Assembly: GCA_028704385.1 (NCBI GenBank)
Contig: JAQVLA010000013.1
Span: 34,650-98,649, forward strand
Direction: 5' to 3'
DNA length: 64,000 nucleotides
From: Bacteroidales bacterium
GTDB taxonomy: Bacteria; Bacteroidota; Bacteroidia; Bacteroidales; F082
Part shown: piece by piece, positions 1-9,219 of the stretch
Numbering within the stretch: the stretch's first letter is position 1
How the letters are laid out: each line of letters begins with the position of its first letter
Notes under the pieces: generated by a model
Told to the model about the DNA's origin: nothing
Database searches by the model: none
What the model saw: only the letters and a program-made list of their open reading frames with translations
Translations under genes and position numbers: made by a program

Positions 1-66
1 GGCAAAACATGCCACAATGATTATTACTGTCCATTTTGTAAATCTCCGCATAAGCAAAAAATTTAG
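1..66 (+). CDS. C-terminal tail of an unidentified protein (cut by window edge)
   Basis: Frame 1 is open from the first base to a TAG at 64-66 and gives 21 residues with a CxxxxxCxxC arrangement (CHNDYYCPFC), which looks like the end of a zinc-binding or iron-sulfur motif. The reading ends exactly where the terminator hairpin of the convergent gene begins, which fits the end of a real gene. The remainder lies outside the window, so neither function nor reality can be settled; 21 open codons can occur by chance. Confidence 0.4.
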   Translation, partial: GKTCHNDYYCPFCKSPHKQKI

Positions 67-93
67 GGTAAAAGTAAGCCTTCTACCCTAAAT
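55..93 (-). terminator. Intrinsic terminator downstream of the S9 peptidase gene
   Basis: A perfect 10-bp stem (ATTTAGGGTA at 61-70 with TACCCTAAAT at 84-93) encloses a 13-nt loop. On the minus strand it is followed by a run of U (A run at 55-60). It lies about 50 nt past the stop codon of the minus-strand peptidase gene, so it most likely ends that transcript. Confidence 0.75.
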
Positions 94-141
94 GATCAAC
101 TTCCGATTCTCCGAGAACCTCTTAAACAAACTGAAAAACCA

Positions 142-2043
142 CTAATTAAGCAAATGATTCTTCAGAAATGCTTCCATAGCCCTGTAAAAATCAAAGCGGT
201 TTTCTTCGTTTCTGAAACCGTGTCCTTCGTTGTCTTTCACCATATATTCCACTTCAATTCCTCTTGTGCGCATGGCTTCCACTATCTGATCCGATTCGTC
301 GATGTTCACACGTGGGTCGTTGGCACCCTGTGCCACAAAAAGCGGAGCAATAATTTTGTCGGCATTCATGGCAGGTGAAGTAGCTTCAAATTGTTGCTTA
401 TCGGTTTCGGGATTGCCCACCATTTCGTACATCATATCCAACATGGGTTTCCAGTATGGTGGAATGGTTTGCATAAAGGTAAACAGGTTTGAAACGCCCA
501 CATAATCAACGCCGGCAGCATACAAGGTAGGTGTAACAACAAGGCCCTGCAAAGTAGCATAACCACCATAGCTTGCGCCATAAATTGCCACACGGTCTTT
601 GTCGGCAATGCCTTCGCGAATGAGCCAATACACGCCATCAGTGATGTCATTTTGCATGCTCAAACCCCATTCCTTGAAAGAGGCTTCCCAAAAGGATTTT
701 CCATAACCCGTTGAACCTCTGAAGTTCATCTGCAACACAGCAAAACCACGATTGGCCAAAAACTGAACTTCGGGATTAAATCCCCAGCTGTCGCGTGCCC
801 ATGGGCCACCATGCGGATTTACAACAACAGGCAGGTTTTTAGCCTCCACACCTTTGGGCAGGGTGAGATAACCATGAATCGTTAATCCATCGCGCGAACG
901 GTATTGAATAGGTTTTACCTCTGCCATCTGATTTTCGTTGAGCCAGGGACTGACTTCTTGTATTTTGGTGAGTTCTTCATTGTTTTTGTTGTAAAGATAA
1001 TAGGCACCCATCGAGCGGTCGCTGTAAGTACGAATGATGTAGGTTTCTTCGGCTTTGTCGCTGGCGGTAATAGCTATTTCATATCCATTCAGTAATGATT
1101 CGAGTTTTTCGAACATCGTCTCCGTTTCATCATCAAAGAAGTGACGCTCACGTTTCCAGGAGGTATAGCTTACCGCTGTGATCACTTTACGCTTACGCGA
1201 ATAGTTGATGCCACCAACATCATAATCTTCGTTTTCGTAAAGCACTTCCGTTTCTTTGGCAGTTTTGGGATCAAAGATTACGGCTGCTGATTTATCACGT
1301 CCCAGATTGGAAGTGGCATAAAGGTATTTATTATCAAAGGTGAAGAAATTCGGATTAAGAGATTCCTTGAAACTGGTGGTGAGTACCGGTTCAAACTCCT
1401 GTGATTCATCATCGCGATAGAGCAATTGTGTATTTACGCCGTCAACAATGGCAATAGCAATACGCAATTTGCCATCGTGGTCGGTCATCCAGCCTTGTAT
1501 GTTTCCCGGATTTTCGGCCAGCATTACTTTTTCGCCGGTTTTGATATTGAGCCGATAAGGATCGAACACCATGGCATTGCGTTTGTTGAGGCCGATGATC
1601 ACAAAATCAGGCTGATCTTCCAGATCGTCAATGATTTGTGTACGCACTCCTTCGAAACAGGTAAGACATTTACTGTTTTTTCCATTCTTATCAACTCCAT
1701 AAAGGGCAAAATTCTCATCGCCACCGCTGTCTTTCAAAAACAGGATACGATTGTCATTGGCCCAGTAATAACCAGCGATATCGCGATCTGTTTCAGAAGT
1801 GAGGCGGGTTGCCTTCTCACTTCCGGCCTTTTGAACAAAAATATTCATCCGGTTTTCATAAGGTGCCATAAAAGAGATGTATTTCCCATCGGGGCTGATT
1901 TGATAAGCACTCTTTTCGGGGTTTCTGAAGAAATCTTCCAAAGGAATCTGTGGAGGCATAATTGCAAAAATTTGTTGGGAAAACACCAGCATTACAATGA
2001 CACTAATGGTTTTCTGCCAGGTTAAGTGAATTGTTTTTTCCAT
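142..2043 (-). CDS. S9 family (prolyl oligopeptidase type) secreted peptidase
   Basis: Serine peptidase of the prolyl oligopeptidase/acylaminoacyl-peptidase family, expected to cut short peptides in the periplasm or outside the cell. The N-terminus has a signal peptide (basic start, hydrophobic stretch ending near QQIFA). It is followed by a beta-propeller-like region and a C-terminal alpha/beta-hydrolase domain. The nucleophile sits in GASYGG (Ser about 491), with Asp about 576 (GANDPR) and His about 608 (EGHGF) completing the triad. The start at 2043 is preferred over an upstream in-frame Met at 2088 because it places the signal peptide at the N-terminus, giving 633 residues. It lies 41 nt downstream of corA on the same strand and is followed by a terminator. 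Confidence 0.93.
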   Translation of the reverse strand: MEKTIHLTWQKTISVIVMLVFSQQIFAIMPPQIPLEDFFRNPEKSAYQISPDGKYISFMAPYENRMNIFVQKAGSEKATRLTSETDRDIAGYYWANDNRILFLKDSGGDENFALYGVDKNGKNSKCLTCFEGVRTQIIDDLEDQPDFVIIGLNKRNAMVFDPYRLNIKTGEKVMLAENPGNIQGWMTDHDGKLRIAIAIVDGVNTQLLYRDDESQEFEPVLTTSFKESLNPNFFTFDNKYLYATSNLGRDKSAAVIFDPKTAKETEVLYENEDYDVGGINYSRKRKVITAVSYTSWKRERHFFDDETETMFEKLESLLNGYEIAITASDKAEETYIIRTYSDRSMGAYYLYNKNNEELTKIQEVSPWLNENQMAEVKPIQYRSRDGLTIHGYLTLPKGVEAKNLPVVVNPHGGPWARDSWGFNPEVQFLANRGFAVLQMNFRGSTGYGKSFWEASFKEWGLSMQNDITDGVYWLIREGIADKDRVAIYGASYGGYATLQGLVVTPTLYAAGVDYVGVSNLFTFMQTIPPYWKPMLDMMYEMVGNPETDKQQFEATSPAMNADKIIAPLFVAQGANDPRVNIDESDQIVEAMRTRGIEVEYMVKDNEGHGFRNEENRFDFYRAMEAFLKNHLLN

Positions 2044-2084
2044 AAAAAAGATATTTATAACATTTAACTTAAAGATTAGTTTGA

Positions 2085-2996
2085 TCACATCCAGCGGCGG
2101 CGCTTAAAATAAAACACCATCAATCCGCTGACAACTGTCATGCCAATGAGTAAAAGCCAAAAGGCAGTTTTGTTTTCGGCAAAGGGCAGCATTACGTTCA
2201 TGCCGTATAAACTTGTGATAAAGGTTAGCGGCAGTATGATTGAGGAAATCAGTGTAAGTATCTTCATGATCTCGTTGGTTTTGTTGGTTTGCATGCTGTC
2301 GAAGGTTTTTGAAAGCCCTTCGATCAGCTCTTCGTAATCTTCGGTCATGTCCCACATTTTTTGATAGTAATCGAGGATATTGCCCCAATAATCTTCCATT
2401 TCTTCGCCTGCAAAGCCACTTATCTGACCGGTTTCAAATTTATGAAACAACCTGAGTTGTGGCTTAAAAATGGTGTTGATCAGGATGATGTTTTTACGGG
2501 TTACGGAGATTCTTTCGATAATTTTCACCTGTCGTTTTCCAAAAAGTTCGCGGTTGATCAGCTCCAGATCAAGACCAAGCTTACGCAAAAGATACAATGA
2601 TTCGCGCATCAGTCGCTCAAGGATCCGATAGAGCAAAATATCAGATGTTTCGATTTTTAATTCTTTCTCTTCTCTGTTTAGTTCTTTGTACTCATTAAAA
2701 AGCTGCGTGGCAAGCCAGGGTGATTTTTCGAGGGTGATGATAAACTCTTTGCCCCAGAACATTTTAATCTCTTTGGTTTTAATGAAAACATTCTGGCGGT
2801 CGAAATTGGGAAAATGGAGAATCAGGAAATAATAATCGTCGTAAATATCAATTTTAGGTCGTTGGTTCAGCGAACGGCAATCTTCAATATCAAGAGGATG
2901 AAAATGGTGTATGTTATTTAAAAAATTAAAGTCTTCATCGGTAGGATTCTGAATGTGGTGCCATTTAAGTTTACCCATCTCTTTGGTTTCCATCAT
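2085..2996 (-). CDS. corA: CorA family magnesium/divalent cation transporter
   Basis: Inner-membrane Mg2+ (possibly Co2+ or Zn2+) channel of the CorA superfamily. The 303-residue protein has a long acidic, helical cytoplasmic N-terminal domain. Two C-terminal membrane helices follow (about 245-263 and 278-297), joined by the family signature GMN at 265-267, and the protein ends in a basic tail (FKRRRWM). The start is supported by GAGGAG about 9 nt upstream of the ATG. The S9 peptidase gene follows after 41 nt, so the two may be co-transcribed. Substrate choice between Mg2+ and other ions cannot be read from the sequence. Confidence 0.93.
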   Translation of the reverse strand: MMETKEMGKLKWHHIQNPTDEDFNFLNNIHHFHPLDIEDCRSLNQRPKIDIYDDYYFLILHFPNFDRQNVFIKTKEIKMFWGKEFIITLEKSPWLATQLFNEYKELNREEKELKIETSDILLYRILERLMRESLYLLRKLGLDLELINRELFGKRQVKIIERISVTRKNIILINTIFKPQLRLFHKFETGQISGFAGEEMEDYWGNILDYYQKMWDMTEDYEELIEGLSKTFDSMQTNKTNEIMKILTLISSIILPLTFITSLYGMNVMLPFAENKTAFWLLLIGMTVVSGLMVFYFKRRRWM

Positions 2997-3080
2997 AGGC
3001 TCATCTCCTCAGTATTAAATTGTTAGAATACGATTTATGTCCATTTCTCTGCTTAACATCAGCTTATAAACAAATCCGAT

Positions 3081-5426
3081 TTAGTATAGGGATAATTTCT
3101 CCCTTTGAACAAAACCGTCAGTTTCAAATTGTAACAAATAAGTTCCGGAGGGTAAACTTGCCAACGAAAGCTGCAAATGCTTTTGTCCGGCCGCCATCTG
3201 CCAATGACCAATTACTCTTCCGCTCAAATCCATTAGTTGAATGTTGCAATTTTCATTTAGTTCCATTCTGGTGGACAGGGTAATTTGGTTGCCTGCTGGA
3301 TTGGGATAAAAGCTAAACTTCTGAGGTTTAGACGCAAAAGCATCAACTCCTGTTTCAACATCTAATACTAAAACTTCCAAATCATCAAAATAGAATCCGT
3401 CTTCGGTAACATAGCTATCGCTGCGGAGAACAAAGCGCAATTCGATATTTTGCCCTGCATATTTTGACAGGTCAATTGTTTCCTGCACCCAATCCTTACT
3501 ACCATCATAAACCGGCTCACCATTGGGTTGATTGTTTAATCCTGCATGGGTATAAAGTCCCTCAAGTGCTGTCCAGCTTCCGACGCCGTTTGCCCGAGCC
3601 TGCAATTGTACATAATCATAACTGTATTCAATCTGCCATTTAGCCCAAAAATTCAATAATACCAAACTTGAATTCGGAATTTCAATCGGGTTATTCAGGC
3701 TTATGACATTATTTTCATTATTATTGTAATTGCCATTGGGTGAATCAGTTATAGAAGCAACTGGTGAATGAAAATCCGAAGTTGTATTGTCCCATTTCGA
3801 ACTGGTCCAATTATCAAAATCTTCGCAATCATCTTCAAAAATCACCGAAGTTGTTCCATAATACTTTACCAATGTATCAGAGGTAACAAATTCGCCATTG
3901 TCCAGTTGAATCAAAAATCGAAGGGTATCACCACTCATAATGTCAGGGTCTAAAGTAATTGCAATGGAATCACTTACCGTTTCAAGAATTTCAAGATAGC
4001 CAATCGATACCGGCCCCTCTGTTTCGAGAATATTCTCACTGCTTGGCACAACACTTACCGTCCAGTTTTCTGTGTCGCTGAATCCAAGGCGTTGCAGATC
4101 GAAGGTGAGATAAAAGCTTTTCTCCGAAATAACCGGACCGCTGGTTTCGGTGATCTCTCCATAGTCTCCCGAGAAAAATGCGGCATAATAATTCTGAATC
4201 ATATTTTCCTGGCAGAGCGGGATGATTCGGTTAATGGAAGGCCAAAATCCATCACTGTCTCCTCCTAGTTCCGGAGTGTAGGAAAAAATCTGATTTTTAT
4301 TTTCTGTTTCGCCATACATCCAGTCGTCGGAGCCGCCATTGGTGGGGTAGATTGTTGAGCTTCCCGGGCCGTAAACATAATTGTTGTCGCGTGTCATCAA
4401 GGTGGCGTGGGCATAAAAAATGGCATCATCCGGGCATGGATCGTTTGTAAATCCCCATGGATAAAGCAATAAGTTGGAGAAGGAGTGATAATTAAGGGCA
4501 ATTTTAAACTCATGATCCTCAACAAACTGTTTTACATTTTGAATTTCCGGTTCGCTAAAGGCTTCGGGACCACGATAGGTTTCGCTGCTGGGGTTTGGTG
4601 ACGAGCCGTTATTGTCCAATCCCCACATAAAACCATAATTACGATTGATATCCACACCCCACGATCCTCCGTTATTGCGGCGATTTTTACGCCACATCCC
4701 GCTTCCATTAGGATTAGTTTGCTCATTATAAAGGTATCCATCAGGATTAAGTATGGGAACAAAATATAATTCACGGTTATTTACAATGGCCTGGACCTGC
4801 TCGTCTGTTTCATAATTTTCGAGCAGATGCAGCATAAAATATATCATTTGCTGCACACCAATTCCTTCACGGGCATGATGCAGAGCGGTGTACAAAACTT
4901 GCGGTTCATCCTCATTTTCATTAGGATTATCACTGATTTTTACCCACCAGATGGGATTACCATTGTGCGAAAGTAAATCATCATTAACAGGAGTTTTTAC
5001 GGTGATCAAATCAGGCCATTGCCCAGCCATAAAATCCAATTTATCAAGCACCTGCTGATAGGTGTAAAACCCTCCCATAGAGCCATACTCCCAGTTTTCG
5101 GGTACCGGAAACTCATCCGCCGGATTGCGTACAATTCGGGTGTCGGTATCCGCCATGTTTCTTTCGCTATAGAAACTAACAAGGTCTTCAATGATCACGG
5201 TATAACTAATTTCGGCTTCCCGAAGGCTTTCAAGTTCGGTTGTGCTTAATTCGAGCTCAACAAAATAACCTGGCTTGAGTGTGCCTGCATCAAGCGGAAT
5301 ACCATGCGATGCAATCTCGTGCAGGCTGGTTTCGTTCAAATCAATTCGCACTCTTTGATAAGTGTCCTGTTGTGCTTGTAAACTACAAAACAACAGACTG
5401 AAAATTAAAATAAAAAAGGTCTTCAT
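3081..5426 (-). CDS. Secreted M14 zinc carboxypeptidase with T9SS sorting domain
   Basis: Zinc carboxypeptidase of family M14, exported by Sec and then through the type IX secretion system. The start at 5426 gives a signal peptide (MKTFFILIFSLLFCSLQAQ) and 781 residues. The M14 domain shows the zinc ligands in ALHHARE and in NYHSFSN, and the catalytic Glu in TPELGG. A beta-sandwich region follows (EDDCEDFDNW; MAM/immune-inhibitor-A-like). The protein ends in a type A T9SS C-terminal domain (FYPNPAGNQ, LPSGTYLLQF). An upstream in-frame Met at 5561 is unlikely because it precedes the signal peptide. The gene is divergent from the glutamine synthetase gene. Confidence 0.92.
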   Translation of the reverse strand: MKTFFILIFSLLFCSLQAQQDTYQRVRIDLNETSLHEIASHGIPLDAGTLKPGYFVELELSTTELESLREAEISYTVIIEDLVSFYSERNMADTDTRIVRNPADEFPVPENWEYGSMGGFYTYQQVLDKLDFMAGQWPDLITVKTPVNDDLLSHNGNPIWWVKISDNPNENEDEPQVLYTALHHAREGIGVQQMIYFMLHLLENYETDEQVQAIVNNRELYFVPILNPDGYLYNEQTNPNGSGMWRKNRRNNGGSWGVDINRNYGFMWGLDNNGSSPNPSSETYRGPEAFSEPEIQNVKQFVEDHEFKIALNYHSFSNLLLYPWGFTNDPCPDDAIFYAHATLMTRDNNYVYGPGSSTIYPTNGGSDDWMYGETENKNQIFSYTPELGGDSDGFWPSINRIIPLCQENMIQNYYAAFFSGDYGEITETSGPVISEKSFYLTFDLQRLGFSDTENWTVSVVPSSENILETEGPVSIGYLEILETVSDSIAITLDPDIMSGDTLRFLIQLDNGEFVTSDTLVKYYGTTSVIFEDDCEDFDNWTSSKWDNTTSDFHSPVASITDSPNGNYNNNENNVISLNNPIEIPNSSLVLLNFWAKWQIEYSYDYVQLQARANGVGSWTALEGLYTHAGLNNQPNGEPVYDGSKDWVQETIDLSKYAGQNIELRFVLRSDSYVTEDGFYFDDLEVLVLDVETGVDAFASKPQKFSFYPNPAGNQITLSTRMELNENCNIQLMDLSGRVIGHWQMAAGQKHLQLSLASLPSGTYLLQFETDGFVQREKLSLY

Positions 5427-5639
5427 GGAATTTTTTTTCAATTGATCAACAATAGTCAGGAATATTATAATTAGCGGTTCGGTTAATGAAGCCGAATCCG
5501 TAAAAGTATAAAAAATGAGTTTAAGACAATATTTTATCCTTAATTTGTATATTGAACACACCCCTTAATTCTTATTTGAACTGGTTATAAATTGACCTTC
5601 AACCATGCTGTTTTCCTAAATAAATCATAACACATTTAG

Positions 5640-5647
5640 TAAGTTTG
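5640..5647 (+). promoter_or_regulatory. Predicted -7 promoter box for the glutamine synthetase gene
   Basis: TAAGTTTG matches the Bacteroidota -7 consensus TAnnTTTG. The start codon lies 31 nt downstream, implying a leader of roughly 25 nt. No good -33 element was found at the expected distance. Confidence 0.5.
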
Positions 5648-5678
5648 TACACTAAATGAATCACAAAAAAATTTTGTT

Positions 5679-7181
5679 ATGAATCAATTCACGGCAATGA
5701 ACCCAAATCCTTTGGTACAATATCTAAACAAGCCTGCACATGAGTTTACACGGACCGATCTGATCCGTTATATTGAAGATAATGATATTGAGATGATCAA
5801 CTTTCGTTATGTTGCCTGGGATGGACGTTTAAAGACACTCAATTTTATCATCAACAGCCGCGAACATCTCGAAAACCTGCTACTATCAGGCGAACGTGTT
5901 GACGGTTCAAGTTTGTTTCCTTTTGTTGAAGCTGGCTCAAGTGATTTGTACGTGATTCCGAAATACAAAACTGCCTTTGTAAATCCATTTACCGAGGTCC
6001 CCACAATCGATTTGCTTTGTTCGTTCTACGACCGTCATGGAAAACCCTTCGAAAGCTCACCTGAATATATCCTCAAAAAAGCACATCGGGCACTCAAAAC
6101 CGAAACAGGCTTCGATTTTGAAACCATGGGCGAGCTCGAATATTACATCATTGCCAAAGAAGAAGACTTGTATCCGGCCGTCGATCAAAAAGGTTATCAC
6201 GAATCTTCTCCTTTCAACAAGTATGGCGATTTCAGACGCGAAGCACTGCGCCTGATTGCCCAAAGCGGTGGTCAGATTAAATATGGTCATTCCGAAGTAG
6301 GTAACTTCTCGCTTAACGGCATGAACTACGAACAAAATGAAATAGAATTTCTCCCGACAAATGTTGAAGATGCTGCAGATCAATTAATCGTGGCAAAATG
6401 GATCATGCGAAAACTGGCTTATCGCTATGGCGTAACCATTACTTTTGCTCCTAAAATCACCGTTGGCAAGGCCGGAAGCGGAATGCATGTGCACACCCGA
6501 CTGATGAAAGACGGTAAAAACATCATGATGAAAGACGGCCAGCTTAGTAAGGAGGCACGAAAAGCCATTGCCGGTTACCTGAAGCTGGCCGCCTCACTTA
6601 CTGCTTTTGGCAATGCCATCCCAACCTCCTATTTCAGACTGGTTCCACATCAGGAAGCACCTACCAACATCTGCTGGGGCGATCGCAACCGTTCGGTATT
6701 GGTACGAGTGCCTTTGGGCTGGACTGCCGCCACTGATATGATTACCAATGCCAACCCACAGGAAAAACCTGTGAAAGTTGATTTTACTCAAAAACAAACC
6801 GTTGAGTTCAGAGCTCCTGACGGATCAGCTGATATCTATCTGCTAATGGCTGGTTTAACGGTTGCTGCGCATCACGGCCTCACCCTGGAAGGTGCGCTGG
6901 AGTTTGCTGAAAAGACTTATGTTGATGTCAATATCTTTGACGAAAAACATAAAAGCAAACAATCGGAACTGGAACAATTGCCCACAAGCTGTGTTGAATC
7001 GGCAGAAGCGCTGGAGAATCATCTTGGGTATTATACTAAAAATGGTGTATTCTCGGAGAACATCCTGCATTTCATCATTAAAAACCTAAAGGCTTTCGAT
7101 GATAAAAATCTTCGTAAAGAAATGAACAATGATGAGGAAAAAATCATGAAGCTCGTGAGCAAATACTTTCATTGCGGATAA
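5679..7181 (+). CDS. Glutamine synthetase family protein
   Basis: Predicted ATP-dependent ligation of ammonia to glutamate; cytoplasmic. The 500-residue protein has the N-terminal beta-grasp region followed by the catalytic barrel. Visible family motifs are ELEYYI, GSGMHVHTRL (compare GSGMH in GlnA), NRSVLVRVP and VEFRAPDGS. The C-terminus keeps the LPTS...GVFSENIL pattern of type I enzymes. The position corresponding to the adenylylated Tyr of GlnA appears to be Phe (NIFDEK), so control by adenylylation is unlikely. The sequence is divergent enough that another gamma-glutamyl ligase of the same fold cannot be excluded. It is probably monocistronic, from the promoter at 5640. Confidence 0.85.
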   Translation: MNQFTAMNPNPLVQYLNKPAHEFTRTDLIRYIEDNDIEMINFRYVAWDGRLKTLNFIINSREHLENLLLSGERVDGSSLFPFVEAGSSDLYVIPKYKTAFVNPFTEVPTIDLLCSFYDRHGKPFESSPEYILKKAHRALKTETGFDFETMGELEYYIIAKEEDLYPAVDQKGYHESSPFNKYGDFRREALRLIAQSGGQIKYGHSEVGNFSLNGMNYEQNEIEFLPTNVEDAADQLIVAKWIMRKLAYRYGVTITFAPKITVGKAGSGMHVHTRLMKDGKNIMMKDGQLSKEARKAIAGYLKLAASLTAFGNAIPTSYFRLVPHQEAPTNICWGDRNRSVLVRVPLGWTAATDMITNANPQEKPVKVDFTQKQTVEFRAPDGSADIYLLMAGLTVAAHHGLTLEGALEFAEKTYVDVNIFDEKHKSKQSELEQLPTSCVESAEALENHLGYYTKNGVFSENILHFIIKNLKAFDDKNLRKEMNNDEEKIMKLVSKYFHCG

Positions 7182-7218
7182 ATTTTGTTAACTCATTTTT
7201 GACTGATTTTTTCCGCCA

Positions 7219-7230
7219 TTCACCGGTGAA
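7219..7230. promoter_or_regulatory. Perfect 12-bp palindrome TTCACCGGTGAA upstream of the LiaF-like operon
   Basis: This is a perfect palindrome in the 141-bp gap between the glutamine synthetase gene and the LiaF-like gene, about 30 bp upstream of the predicted -33 box. The same half-sites (TTCACC/GGTGAA) recur with a 2-nt spacer at 15717-15732. It may be a regulator binding site; this is inference. Confidence 0.35.
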
Positions 7231-7253
7231 ATTCTGCTGTTGGCCTATTATTA

Positions 7254-7285
7254 TTTGAGTTTATACGAGGGGTGTTGTATTTTCG
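7254..7285 (+). promoter_or_regulatory. Predicted promoter of the LiaF-like/LytS/LytTR operon
   Basis: TTTG at 7254-7257 is followed after exactly 20 bp by TATTTTCG at 7278-7285. This is one mismatch from the Bacteroidota consensus TTTG-N19-21-TAnnTTTG. The first gene starts 37 bp downstream. Confidence 0.55.
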
Positions 7286-7322
7286 CTAAAAAATGAATTA
7301 GTAAATTTTAAACGAAAATAAC

Positions 7323-8063
7323 ATGGAAACTAAACCCTCATCTATCGACAGACGCGTTGTAGCCGGCCTGCTTCTAATTTTGGCTGGCGGATTGTTGCTG
7401 CTCGACCAACTCGATTTAATCTCCTATAATTTAAGTCATTATCTGATCAGTTGGAAAACCCTGCTGATCGGTATCGGGATTATCACCTTAGCAAACAAAC
7501 AAAATCGCACTACCGGAATTATCCTCATCAGTTTGGGTGTTTTATTCTGGTTGCCCGAATTGATGGATTACAGGATCCGGTTCAGTACAATCTTCTGGCC
7601 GGCCTTGCTGATCGGTATTGGTTTGATTATCCTTACGCGTCGGGGGGATGGCAGCGATGAAAAAAGACATTATGGTAGCAGACAGCATGTCTTTAATGCC
7701 AGTGACAGTCCACACAACAATCCTGACGATTATATTAACGAGCTGGCTATCTTTGGCGGTGGCAACACCCGCGTAACTTCCGAAAATTTTAAAGGAGGAA
7801 AAATTACGGCCATATTTGGCGGAGGTGATATTGATATGAAAGCAGCAAAGCTTTCGCCCGAAGGTTGTGTGATAGATACCTTTATCCTTTTTGGAGGTTC
7901 TAACCTCATCGTGCCGGAAGGCTGGAAGGTGAAATCAGAAGTGGTTTCCATACTTGGTGGATTTAGTGATAAAAGACTGGCCGTTGCCAAAACAGAAGCT
8001 GACAAAACCATAATTATTAAAGGGGTCGTTATTTTTGGAGGTTTAGAACTCAAAAGCTACTAA
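7323..8063 (+). CDS. LiaF/YvqF-like membrane protein (cell-wall stress response type)
   Basis: The 246-residue protein has about four membrane helices in its first 110 residues (LLLILAGGLLLL and following). A soluble C-terminal beta-helical domain rich in FGGG repeats follows (IFGGGNTRV, IFGGGDIDM, LFGGSNLIV, IFGGLELKS). This matches the DUF5668 plus LiaF C-terminal architecture found in the 4TMS YvqF/LiaF family. In Firmicutes LiaF restrains a LiaS/LiaR two-component system. Here the next two genes are a LytS-type kinase and a LytTR regulator, so a similar sensing role in envelope stress is plausible but inferred. Confidence 0.85.
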   Translation: METKPSSIDRRVVAGLLLILAGGLLLLDQLDLISYNLSHYLISWKTLLIGIGIITLANKQNRTTGIILISLGVLFWLPELMDYRIRFSTIFWPALLIGIGLIILTRRGDGSDEKRHYGSRQHVFNASDSPHNNPDDYINELAIFGGGNTRVTSENFKGGKITAIFGGGDIDMKAAKLSPEGCVIDTFILFGGSNLIVPEGWKVKSEVVSILGGFSDKRLAVAKTEADKTIIIKGVVIFGGLELKSY

Positions 8064-8129
8064 GTGTAACTTTTTGCGGATAAAAACGTCATCAGAAAGC
8101 ATTAACCAACACATTTACTGTATTTTATT

Positions 8130-9203
8130 ATGCTTAATCCCTTTATAAAAAACCGTAATTACCTCATCATATATCTGGCTGTTTGGGTATCGCTTATGCT
8201 CATCCAAACGGCCATTCTCAATTATTACCAGGAGCTAAGTCTGGTTTCGAGCCTGAACGATGCTGTTGTTTTTAATGGCCTGCTTGCCCTGATTGGATTC
8301 AATATATGGTATGTGTTGAGATTTAATATGAAAGATGAGCAGAGCAGGTTTGATTTGATAATCAATCATATGCTTGTGGGGATTGTTACCATTGCCATCT
8401 GGCTTACCAGCGGATATTTTCTGATGCAGGCCCTGGAACCCACTAACGAAGTTTATCTTGATTTTTTATACAACTCCCTTCCCTGGCGTGCTGTAATTGG
8501 TGCGTTTTTTTACCTCATCTTCATCCTGATCTATTATATGATGTTATATTATGAAGATCTCCAACAAAAAATGCGCATCGAAAGCGAACTCAATAGCCTG
8601 GTACGCGATGCCGAATTAAATGCCCTTAAATCGCAAATCAATCCGCATTTCCTGTTCAACAGCCTCAATTCAATCAGTTCCCTTACCATGAACGACCCCG
8701 AAAAAGCGCAGGAAATGGTAATTAAACTTTCCGATTTTTTGCGCTATTCGCTTAGTCACGACCGCAACGAAACCACCAGCCTCAAAAAAGAACTGGAAAA
8801 TATCGAACGCTACCTGGATATTGAAAAAGTTCGTTTTGGTCACCGCCTAAAATATCAAAAAAACGTCCCTGATACCTGCCTCAAAGCAGATATCCCCAAT
8901 ATGATTCTGCAGCCTTTGTTCGAAAATGCCATCAAACACGGAGTGTATCATAGCACCGAAGAAGTGTTGGTTGAACTGCGATGCATTCCGAACAAAGATT
9001 TTGTTGAGTTGCATATCCTAAACGATTTTGATCCGGATGCAGCAAAACCCAAAGGTGAAGGAATTGGACTTAAAAATATCCGAAAACGACTCGAACTGAT
9101 CTATCAACGTGCCGATCTGCTCGAAATCAAACGCGAAAAGATCTCCTTTGAGGTAATATTACGCATCCCAATTCAAAAAAGTAAAAAAAAACTAAGTTTG
9201 TAA
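8130..9203 (+). CDS. LytS-family sensor histidine kinase
   Basis: Membrane-bound histidine kinase, 357 residues. Four hydrophobic helices occupy roughly residues 10-145, followed by a short coiled region. Next is the His_kinase domain with the phospho-acceptor in QINPHFLFNSLNS, and then an HATPase domain with an N box (LQPLFENAIKHG) and a G box (GEGIGLKNI). It should autophosphorylate and pass phosphate to the LytTR regulator encoded 16 nt downstream. No extracellular sensor domain is visible, so the signal probably comes from the membrane or from the adjacent LiaF-like protein. Confidence 0.92.
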   Translation: MLNPFIKNRNYLIIYLAVWVSLMLIQTAILNYYQELSLVSSLNDAVVFNGLLALIGFNIWYVLRFNMKDEQSRFDLIINHMLVGIVTIAIWLTSGYFLMQALEPTNEVYLDFLYNSLPWRAVIGAFFYLIFILIYYMMLYYEDLQQKMRIESELNSLVRDAELNALKSQINPHFLFNSLNSISSLTMNDPEKAQEMVIKLSDFLRYSLSHDRNETTSLKKELENIERYLDIEKVRFGHRLKYQKNVPDTCLKADIPNMILQPLFENAIKHGVYHSTEEVLVELRCIPNKDFVELHILNDFDPDAAKPKGEGIGLKNIRKRLELIYQRADLLEIKREKISFEVILRIPIQKSKKKLSL

Positions 9204-9219
9204 AATAAAATTATACGCC